NCBI GenBank assembly: GCA_021157665.1
Contig: JAGGWE010000215.1
Location: forward strand, 1 to 6,331
Length of the DNA: 6,331 nt
Direction: 5' to 3'
From: Sulfurimonas sp.
GTDB lineage: Bacteria; Campylobacterota; Campylobacteria; Campylobacterales; Sulfurimonadaceae
Shown: in pieces, positions 1-5,669 of the stretch
How the letters are laid out: the number at the start of each line of letters is the position of its first letter
How positions within the stretch are numbered: the stretch's first letter is position 1
Notes under the pieces: model-generated
The model's input: the letters and a program-made list of their open reading frames with translations, nothing else
The model's database searches: none
Told to the model about the DNA's origin: nothing
Made by a program: the position numbers and the translations under genes

Positions 1-1153
1 AAATAAAGATGCCTTTGTTATCCCTGTAAATCCACCACCAATTATGGGTATGAGTGCTACGGGTGGATTTGAGTTATGGATTCAAGATAGAACAGGTGGA
101 GATATTCATTTGCTTGATAAATATGTAAAAGAGATAGTTGAAAAAGCTGGTAAAGACCCACGACTTATGATGACAAGAACAACTCTTAATACAAATGTAC
201 CACAGTATAATCTAAGAGTAGATAGAGAAAAAGCAAAAGCTATGGGTGTATCTATCGCATCTATATTTGCAACACTTCAATCTACATTTGGTCAAGGGTA
301 TGCAAATGATTTTAACCTTTACAGTAGAACATTTCATGTAAATGTACAATCAGAGTCAAAATTTAGAGCAACAGCAGAGGATTATAGAGATGTGTTTGTT
401 CGTTCAACAAATGGAAATCTTATTCCAGTGAGTGAACTGATTCATGTTAAAAGAGTTGTAGATGCAAGTGTTGTACAAAGATTCAATATGTTTACAGCAG
501 CACAAATCACAGGAAATCCAGCACCTGGCTTTGCTTCGAGTGATGCGATGGATGCTATAAAAGAGATAAGTACTTCAGTTCTACCAAAGGGTTATACTAC
601 GGCTTGGGCTGGAACATCATATCAAGAGGATAAATTAGCTAAAGAGGGGAGTTACACCTCTATCTATGCTGCACTTTTTGTATTTTTAATTCTTGCTGCA
701 CTTTATGAGAGTTGGAGTATCCCTGTGGCAGTAATTTTATCTATCCCTTTTGCTATCTTTGGAGCAGCTTTAGCTGTATATTTAAGACAGCTAGAGGCTG
801 ATATATACTTTCAAGTAGGAATAATAACCCTTATAGGATTAAGTGCAAAAAATGCGATACTTATTGTGGAGTTTGCTATGGCTAAGCTAGAAGAGGGGAT
901 GCCTCTTTTAGAAGCAACAGTTGAAGCAGCAAAATTAAGATTTCGTCCTATTGTTATGACATCATTAGCTTTTATAGTTGGAACTTTACCTCTTGCTATA
1001 AGTAGTGGTGCAGGAAGTGCAAGTAGGCACATAATAGGTACAACAGTTGTTGGTGGGATGATAAGTGCTACAGTTATAGGTGTGCTTTTTATACCAATGT
1101 TCTTTTATCTTGTAATTACTGTTAAGCAGAAGTTTTCTAGAACTAAAGCATAA
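1..1153 (+). CDS. RND (HAE1/AcrB-type) efflux pump inner-membrane subunit, 5'-truncated by window edge
   Basis: Proton-driven drug or solute exporter of the inner membrane, normally working as a trimer with a periplasmic adaptor and a TolC-type outer-membrane channel. The reading frame is open from base 2, before the first ATG at 44, so that ATG is internal; about 383 C-terminal residues are visible of a family usually near 1,030-1,050. The first residues (NPPPIMGMSATGGFELWIQD) match the periplasmic porter region after TM7 in AcrB. The porter and docking part runs to about base 650, followed by TM8-TM12. TM8 carries LAALYESWSIP, TM10 carries GLSAKNAILIVEFA with the relay lysine, and TM11 carries RPIVMTSLAFI, with the GAGS turn after it. 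The protein ends shortly after TM12, as usual. The substrate cannot be told. No clear hairpin terminator follows the stop. The adaptor and outer-membrane genes, if linked, would lie upstream. Confidence 0.95.
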   Translation, partial: NKDAFVIPVNPPPIMGMSATGGFELWIQDRTGGDIHLLDKYVKEIVEKAGKDPRLMMTRTTLNTNVPQYNLRVDREKAKAMGVSIASIFATLQSTFGQGYANDFNLYSRTFHVNVQSESKFRATAEDYRDVFVRSTNGNLIPVSELIHVKRVVDASVVQRFNMFTAAQITGNPAPGFASSDAMDAIKEISTSVLPKGYTTAWAGTSYQEDKLAKEGSYTSIYAALFVFLILAALYESWSIPVAVILSIPFAIFGAALAVYLRQLEADIYFQVGIITLIGLSAKNAILIVEFAMAKLEEGMPLLEATVEAAKLRFRPIVMTSLAFIVGTLPLAISSGAGSASRHIIGTTVVGGMISATVIGVLFIPMFFYLVITVKQKFSRTKA

Positions 1154-1183
1154 TACTTTGGTTCTTTATTTTTATAAAAGTGT

Positions 1184-1197
1184 ATAACAAAAGTTAT
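1184..1197. promoter_or_regulatory. Perfect palindrome ATAAC-AAAA-GTTAT, possible Crp/Fnr-family operator
   Basis: Five-base arms separated by four bases form a perfect inverted repeat in the 69-base gap between the RND gene and the pentapeptide gene, ending 25 bases before the latter's ATG. The layout is close to the TTAAC-N4-GTTAA box described for NssR-type Crp/Fnr regulators in Campylobacter, differing only at the outermost base of each arm. It overlaps a possible -10 element (TATAAC, 1183-1188), a position that would suit a repressor better than an activator. The region is very AT-rich, so chance is possible. Confidence 0.25.
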
Positions 1198-1222
1198 TAT
1201 TTGATAAGGGATATATTTAACA

Positions 1223-1798
1223 ATGAGTTTTAAAAAAGATGAATATTATGATGAAGTAATTGAAAACATCAACTTAAATGAACAGCAAATATCTTCAATA
1301 GAGTTTGATAACTGTACTTTTAAAAGTTGTTCTTTCAATAAATCTACTTTTGCATATTGCAAATTTACAGAGTGTATCTTTGAAAATTGTGATTTGTCAT
1401 TGTTAATTATAAAAGGTTCAGTTTTTAATGATGTACAATTAATAGATACAAAAGCTATAGGGATAAATTGGACGAGTGCTAGTAGTCCATTTGAGATAAA
1501 TTTTAAAAATAGTGATATAAGTATGTCATCATTTTATAATTTTGATTTACGACAAGCTAAAATAATAAATTGTAAAGCAAATGATGTAGATTTTGCAAAA
1601 ACAAATTTAGAAAAAGTAGATTTTAAAGATACTGATTTAAAAGGTAGTATCTTTGGAGATACAAATTTAAAAAATGCAGATTTGTCACAAGCTATAAACT
1701 ATATGATAGATCCAAATCAAAATAAAATTCAAGGTACTAAAGTTTCTTTACCACAAGCAACTTCATTTTTGGAGTTTTTTGAATTGAAAATAATCTGA
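1223..1798 (+). CDS. Pentapeptide-repeat protein, Qnr/McbG-like
   Basis: 191-residue cytoplasmic protein built almost wholly of pentapeptide repeats, which fold into a right-handed four-sided beta-helix. The central Phe/Leu recurs every five residues: F28, F33, F38, F43, F48, F53, L58, I63, F68, L73, then after a break at about 74-94 again I99, F104, L109, I114, (A119), F124, L129, F134, L139, F144, L149, L154. The break resembles the loop that interrupts the helix in Qnr-type proteins. The C-terminal tail (NYMIDPNQNKI, then a short hydrophobic end) is typical of Qnr-like chromosomal homologues, which can protect DNA gyrase and topoisomerase IV; that role is not proven for this one. The first coil is Cys-rich (C31, C36, C46, C51, C56). 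There is no signal peptide. A TAAGGGA ribosome site at 1205-1211 supports the start. Sampled lines have about 20-27% GC against about 37% in flanking genes, hinting at acquisition. Confidence 0.85.
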   Translation: MSFKKDEYYDEVIENINLNEQQISSIEFDNCTFKSCSFNKSTFAYCKFTECIFENCDLSLLIIKGSVFNDVQLIDTKAIGINWTSASSPFEINFKNSDISMSSFYNFDLRQAKIINCKANDVDFAKTNLEKVDFKDTDLKGSIFGDTNLKNADLSQAINYMIDPNQNKIQGTKVSLPQATSFLEFFELKII

Positions 1799-1814
1799 TA
1801 AAAGGAAATATAAA

Positions 1815-2135
1815 ATGCATCGGATATATTTAATATTTGCAATAATTTTTGAAGTAGCAGGAACACTATCTATAAAACAAGCAACTTTAGGAAATACATA
1901 CTTTTGGAGTGGAGTTATAATTATGTGCTACATAATATCGTTCACTCTTATTTATTATGCAACTCAAAAACTTGAAATAGGTACTGCCTATGTAATATGG
2001 GCTGGACTAGGAACAGCTTTGATTGTAATACTTGGTTGGTTGATATTTAAGGAGAATATGAATATTATGAAAATAGCAGGAGTTTCTTTTATAATCATAG
2101 GTGCGGTTTTGTTAAAATTACAAACGACAATATAA
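1815..2135 (+). CDS. Small multidrug resistance (SMR) family transporter, MdtJ/EmrE-like
   Basis: 106-residue inner-membrane protein with four predicted TM helices, the standard SMR size. Family landmarks are present: the membrane-embedded proton- and substrate-binding Glu13 in TM1 (IIFEVAGT), Tyr39 (CYIISF), and Tyr59-x-x-Trp62-x-Gly64-x-Gly66 in TM3, with a short C-terminal tail. The GTLSIKQ stretch after TM1 and MKIAGVSFIIIGAVLL in TM4 look closer to MdtJ (spermidine export) and other two-gene SMRs than to EmrE, but no second SMR gene is next to it, so it may be a homodimer or pair with a distant partner. Likely substrates are cationic drugs or polyamines. It starts 16 bases after the pentapeptide gene with AAGGAA at 1802-1807, so the two are probably co-transcribed. 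Sampled lines are about 27-30% GC, lower than the nuo genes. Confidence 0.9.
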   Translation: MHRIYLIFAIIFEVAGTLSIKQATLGNTYFWSGVIIMCYIISFTLIYYATQKLEIGTAYVIWAGLGTALIVILGWLIFKENMNIMKIAGVSFIIIGAVLLKLQTTI

Positions 2136-2152
2136 ACACAGGATAAAAAATA

Positions 2153-2239
2153 ATGATAAAAAAGAATTCCAACCAACAAAATATAATCCATCTACCTCTT
2201 TGGTTTTTGCACAGAAGAACAAAAAATCTAAAAAGATAG
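2153..2239 (+). CDS. Possible 28-residue small ORF in the gap before nuoA (doubtful)
   Basis: A short reading frame starting MIKKNSNQQN and ending in a basic tail (HRRTKNLKR) fills most of the 122-base gap between the SMR gene and nuoA. AGGA at 2140-2143 stands nine bases before its ATG, and its TAG stop is six bases before the nuoA ribosome site, so it could be a leader peptide coupled to nuoA. Against this, it has no recognised domain, its composition is what AT-rich DNA gives by chance, and a possible nuo promoter (TATAAT at 2182-2187) lies inside it. Confidence 0.15.
   Translation: MIKKNSNQQNIIHLPLWFLHRRTKNLKR
2182..2187 (+). promoter_or_regulatory. Candidate -10 element (TATAAT) of the nuo operon promoter
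   Basis: A perfect TATAAT lies 70 bases before the nuoA start codon, giving a predicted transcript start near 2194 and a leader of roughly 60 bases. No convincing -35 hexamer is seen about 17 bases upstream (A-rich with GAATTC), and no TGn extension precedes it. Campylobacterota sigma-70 promoters often lack a -35 box, so this does not rule it out. In DNA this AT-rich the match could be chance. It is the only good candidate in the gap that leaves room for the ribosome site. Confidence 0.3.
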
Positions 2240-2257
2240 ATATACGAGGAATATAAT

Positions 2258-2602
2258 ATGATAGAGACATTTTTTTTATTTGCATTTTGGGTAAGTGTCG
2301 CGGTATTTTTACTTTACTTTTTAGGTATAGCCCTTGCACCCTATGCACCAAATAAAATTAAGAATGAACATTTTGAGTGTGGGTTACCAGCTTCAGCATC
2401 GACACCAAAAAAAGCTAATTTTGGTTTTTTTATATATGCGATTATGTTTATAGTTGCAGATATGACAGTGCTATTTTTTGCTTTATTTGTTTATGGTATG
2501 GATAAACACTCCATTAAAATAGCAGCTCTTTTCGCTCTAATTATGGCAATTGCAATTGCTTTAGCAACAAGAGAGTTAGATATAAGGGAAAAATTAAAAT
2601 GA
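2258..2602 (+). CDS. nuoA: Complex I subunit A (NuoA/ND3-like), divergent
   Basis: 114-residue membrane subunit that, with NuoH and NuoJ, forms the part of complex I next to the quinone cavity. Three TM helices are seen (about 5-27, 57-79, 87-106). The TM1-TM2 loop has the family signature HFECG with the conserved Cys41 (equivalent to the ND3 loop cysteine). TM2 reads IVADMTVLFF: the usual F-D-V-E motif keeps the Asp (D68) but has Thr70 where the conserved Glu normally stands. The start is supported by GAGGA at 2246-2250, seven bases upstream. It is the first gene of the operon and overlaps nuoB by four bases (ATGA). The identity as a NuoA-family protein is secure; the changed motif suggests a specialised lineage. 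Confidence 0.93.
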   Translation: MIETFFLFAFWVSVAVFLLYFLGIALAPYAPNKIKNEHFECGLPASASTPKKANFGFFIYAIMFIVADMTVLFFALFVYGMDKHSIKIAALFALIMAIAIALATRELDIREKLK

Positions 2603-3072
2603 TAAAAATACTAGATTTCTTTGATTATGCAAAGAGTGAATCACTTTGGATGGCACATTTATGTACAGGGTGTTGTTCTTTGGAGATGGCGGCTACTATG
2701 GGTCCTAGATATGATTGGGAACGGTATGGATATTTACCAACACCAACACCTCGTCAAGCAGATGTTTTGATGATTACAGGACTTGTAAGTAAGAAAATAT
2801 TACCCGCACTTTTAAGAACCTACGCACAGATGCCAGAACCTAAGTATATAGTTGCATTAGGAGCTTGTTCTTTTGATGGTGGACCTTATAATGAATCGCT
2901 TTCAGTTATAAAAAATCCTACAGAGATTTTACCTGCAGATGTTTTTGTTGCAGGGTGTCCACCTAAACCTGAGGCTATAATTGCTGGGCTTGAAGAGATT
3001 AAAAAAAAGATTAAAGCTGGTATTCCAAGTGCTGCAAGTCAAGGTGGACTATGGAAAGAGATGGAGTTTTAG
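2599..3072 (+). CDS. nuoB: Complex I subunit B (NuoB/PSST-like), carrier of cluster N2
   Basis: 157-residue peripheral subunit that carries the terminal [4Fe-4S] cluster N2, which passes electrons to the acceptor at the NuoB-NuoD interface. All four expected ligands are present: the tandem Cys25-Cys26 (CTGCCSLEM), Cys90 (GACSFDGG) and Cys120 (GCPPKPEA). The TPRQADVL and QMPEPK motifs are canonical. Oddities: an extra Cys22 three residues before the tandem pair, giving CxxCC where classical NuoB has a single CC, and a remodelled loop after GG, where the usual YSVV tyrosine is Leu101 and the Q/R-G-C/V-D turn is replaced by KNPT. Both lie near the acceptor pocket. TAAGGGA at 2583-2589 serves as ribosome site. 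The stop TAG directly abuts the nuoCD ATG. Group 4 hydrogenase small subunits are related, but the tandem Cys places this with complex I. Confidence 0.95.
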   Translation: MIKILDFFDYAKSESLWMAHLCTGCCSLEMAATMGPRYDWERYGYLPTPTPRQADVLMITGLVSKKILPALLRTYAQMPEPKYIVALGACSFDGGPYNESLSVIKNPTEILPADVFVAGCPPKPEAIIAGLEEIKKKIKAGIPSAASQGGLWKEMEF

Positions 3073-4716
3073 ATGAATAAAATTAGAAATATTTTAGAAG
3101 ATTTTGATTGTGAATATATAGAAAATTACAAAAGAGTATGGCTTAAAACAAAGCTAAGCTCTAAAGATGATTTGTTAAATGTAGCACAAAAACTTAAAAT
3201 AGAAGGTTTATCTTCATTATCAACAGTATCTCCAACAGATTTTTTAGAAGAGAATATTATGGAGATAAACTATTTTTTTGAAGATTTAGATACAAAAAGA
3301 AATCTTTGGCTAAAAGTAGATTTACCTCGTGATGAAAAGCTATGTGAAATAGAATCATTAACCCCACTTTTTCCAAGTGCCAATTGGCACGAAAGAGAAG
3401 CTTTTTCAATGTTTGGAGTTCGATTTTTAAATCATCCAGATTTAAGAGATATTATCAAAAGTAAGGATTTTGAAGGAGTTTACCCTTTTAGATTAGATTT
3501 TGATTGGGAAACACATGAGAAAGATATAGTAAACAATATGAATAAGATAGTCTCATCTTTTAAAAAAGAGCAAGAGGAGAATGAAGTTGATTTAGATACT
3601 GATTCTTCAGAAACTATTTTAAACTGGGGGCCTACACATCCTGCAAGTGGACCAATTCGTTTAAGAGTACATTGTGACGGTGAAGATATCATAAATATTG
3701 ACCCTGATATTGGATATGTTTGGCGTGCTTTAGAGCATCTTGTTACAAAAAAAGATTTTATTGGAGCTATTGTTTCTGTTGAGAGACTCTGTTTTATGGA
3801 TAATATAAACTCTATGGTTGGTTATGCGATGGCTGTTGAGGAGATAGCAGGTGTTGAGATAACACCTTTTGCAAAATGGATGCGTGTTCTTTTGGGTGAA
3901 GTTGCTCGTATCTCTTCACATTTTATGGGATTGGGTGGATTTTTTAACAATATGGGACTTCATACCTTAGCTATGTGGAATATGGATACTAGAGAGTTTT
4001 TTCTTGACTTTTTGGAATCCTATTCAGGTGCTAGAATTGCTACTGCTTCAGTTGAGCCAGGTGGTGTAAGATATGGTTTAGATATGACTATGTTTGATGA
4101 ACTTCAAAAAGCATTAGATAAATTTGATACAACCATAGATGAGGTTGAAGCTATATTTGTAAATAATCCAACTATGAAACTTAGGGCTAATAATGTTGGT
4201 GTTTTAAGTGCAGATGAGATTTATAAATATGGTTTAAGTGGAATTGTTGCTCGTGCATCTGGTGTAAAAACAGATATAAGAATAGATGAGCCTTATGCTG
4301 CGTATGATGAGTTAGATTTAAAATATATCACACAAGAAAATGGAAGTGCAAAAGATAGATTTGTTATGATTTTTGAAGAGTTAAAACATTCAGTAGATAT
4401 TATAAAACAAGCAAAAGCACATATTCAAAAAGCTGTTGATAACAAAGAGATGGATCCAACAAAAGATCATCTTGTAAAAGTACCAAAAAAACTCCCTAAA
4501 GGTGAGGCTATAAGTCGTGTAGAGTGGGCAAGAGGGGAAGTTCTTATGCATCTAGTTACACAAGAGAAAGCAACATCGCCATATAGACTAAAAATGCGCG
4601 CTCCTAGTTTTAATCATACTATGATGTTAAATCACCTTTTAAAAGGTCAAACACTTTCAGATATTCCACTTATTTTTGGAAGTCTTTATGTTTGTCAGGG
4701 GGATTTAGATAGATGA
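3073..4716 (+). CDS. nuoC: Fused complex I subunit C/D (NuoCD), with an altered quinone-site motif
   Basis: 547-residue fusion of NuoC (about 1-150, 30-kDa family, signature NWHEREAFSMFG at 104-115 then HPDLRD) and NuoD (about 182-547, 49-kDa family), joined by an acidic/basic linker at about 150-182. NuoD forms the acceptor pocket with NuoB. Family marks include GPTHP (186-190), DIGYVWRALEHL, ARISSH (278-283), GGVR, RAPSF and the end GDLDR. Compared by eye with Thermus Nqo4, all three quinone-headgroup residues are altered: the His of HPSTHG is missing (HPASGP here), Tyr is Phe241, Asp is Asn293. Cys240 (RLCFMD) and Cys541 (YVCQGD) sit where hydrogenases carry the first Cys of each CxxC pair, but the second of each pair is Asp, so a NiFe centre is not expected. 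Abuts nuoB; ribosome site GGAG at 3063-3066. In E. coli nuoCD is fused too, but Campylobacter and Helicobacter have separate nuoC and nuoD. Confidence 0.93.
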   Translation: MNKIRNILEDFDCEYIENYKRVWLKTKLSSKDDLLNVAQKLKIEGLSSLSTVSPTDFLEENIMEINYFFEDLDTKRNLWLKVDLPRDEKLCEIESLTPLFPSANWHEREAFSMFGVRFLNHPDLRDIIKSKDFEGVYPFRLDFDWETHEKDIVNNMNKIVSSFKKEQEENEVDLDTDSSETILNWGPTHPASGPIRLRVHCDGEDIINIDPDIGYVWRALEHLVTKKDFIGAIVSVERLCFMDNINSMVGYAMAVEEIAGVEITPFAKWMRVLLGEVARISSHFMGLGGFFNNMGLHTLAMWNMDTREFFLDFLESYSGARIATASVEPGGVRYGLDMTMFDELQKALDKFDTTIDEVEAIFVNNPTMKLRANNVGVLSADEIYKYGLSGIVARASGVKTDIRIDEPYAAYDELDLKYITQENGSAKDRFVMIFEELKHSVDIIKQAKAHIQKAVDNKEMDPTKDHLVKVPKKLPKGEAISRVEWARGEVLMHLVTQEKATSPYRLKMRAPSFNHTMMLNHLLKGQTLSDIPLIFGSLYVCQGDLDR

Positions 4717-5669
4717 GTGATATATTCTTTTCCGCTTTTATTTTTCCTGGATTACTTTATGCTTTAGTTTGGACAGTTGGACTTTATTGGTTTTTTAGAA
4801 AATTTATGGCGGCATTACATAAGCGTGTCGGTCCTAGTTTTAATGGTATAGCAGGAAGTTATCAAACACTTTTTGATCTTAGTAAACTTCTCACAAAAGA
4901 GAGTATTACCCCTGTTGGTGTAAATCCTTATCTTTTCTCTATGATGCCACTTCTTGCACTTATTTTTGCTATATTACCATCTGCTTTTATCCCTTGGATG
5001 GATGGTTTTGTAGTTATTGATACTAAATTTGGGCTTTTAGCTCTAGTGGTACTTATAGGTATAGAACCATTTTTACTTTTTTTAACAGGTTTTGGTTCAA
5101 ACAATAAATACTCTTTTTTAGGTGGTATTAGAATCTTAACTCAATCAATCTCAATGGAGACTACCTTTTTATTAGCTGCTCTATCGCCTGCTGTTTTATT
5201 TTCAACTATGCATTTAGGAACAATTGTTGAGCAAAGTTCATGGCTTAGTTTACTTATCCTTTTTCCAGGGTTTATACTCTATTTTATATCACTTTTAGGA
5301 CTACTTGAACAACCACCTTTTAATATTCCTGATGCAGAACAAGAGATAGTTAATGGTTTTTACACTGAATATAGTGGAACAAATTACTTCCTTTTACAAG
5401 TTGCAAAATTTGCAGAGTTTATGGCTATATTTGCTGGAGCTAGTACACTCTTTCTTGGGGCATATAAAGGTCTATTTTTTGATAGTTACTTTTTCTTTTT
5501 TACAAAAATGTTACTCATAGCAATTGTTATGATGACAATTCGTGCAGCAACTCCTAGAATTACACTAAAACAGATGTTAATCTTCTCTTGGAAATATATG
5601 GTACCTCTTGCACTCCTTAATCTAGCATGGGTATTTTTTGCTAAATCAATTTGGTTTATGGGGCTTTAG
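4713..5669 (+). CDS. nuoH: Complex I subunit H (NuoH/ND1-like), divergent
   Basis: 318-residue membrane subunit with about eight TM helices that forms the quinone entry tunnel and links the Q-module to the proton-pumping arm. Recognised by HKRVGP (36-41), LFDLSKLLTKE, GFGSNNKYSFLGGIR and PPFNIPDAEQEI followed by TEYSG. Several charged residues usual in the family differ: Phe28 where the Glu of the first-loop ER(K/R) motif stands, Asn204 for the Asp of PFDLPEA, Asp207 for the following Glu, and Gln200 for the Arg of NRAPFD. Glu209 and Glu211 are kept. The PDAEQEI form recalls archaeal Fpo-type subunits, from memory only. Its ATG overlaps the nuoCD stop by four bases, with AGGGGGA at 4697-4703 as ribosome site; its stop abuts nuoI. 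It directly follows nuoCD, with no nuoE, F or G between. Confidence 0.94.
   Translation: MSDIFFSAFIFPGLLYALVWTVGLYWFFRKFMAALHKRVGPSFNGIAGSYQTLFDLSKLLTKESITPVGVNPYLFSMMPLLALIFAILPSAFIPWMDGFVVIDTKFGLLALVVLIGIEPFLLFLTGFGSNNKYSFLGGIRILTQSISMETTFLLAALSPAVLFSTMHLGTIVEQSSWLSLLILFPGFILYFISLLGLLEQPPFNIPDAEQEIVNGFYTEYSGTNYFLLQVAKFAEFMAIFAGASTLFLGAYKGLFFDSYFFFFTKMLLIAIVMMTIRAATPRITLKQMLIFSWKYMVPLALLNLAWVFFAKSIWFMGL

Noticed and set aside
1154..1222. Terminator after the RND gene
   Set aside because: There is no GC-rich hairpin followed by a T-run; only the weak ATAAC/GTTAT palindrome is present.
2226..2237. Inverted repeat ATCT-AAAA-AGAT as an operator or terminator
   Set aside because: The arms are only four bases and AT-rich, with no T-run that would make a terminator on the + strand.
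2252..2257. TATAAT directly before the nuoA ATG as a promoter
   Set aside because: It would start transcription inside nuoA, after its start codon; the hexamer lies in the spacer between ribosome site and start.
2118..2351. Reverse-strand open frames across the SMR-nuoA gap and at 811-1032, 1988-2191 and 3480-3692
   Set aside because: They lie opposite well-supported genes or a short gap, show no recognisable domain and have the composition expected of antisense to AT-rich coding DNA.
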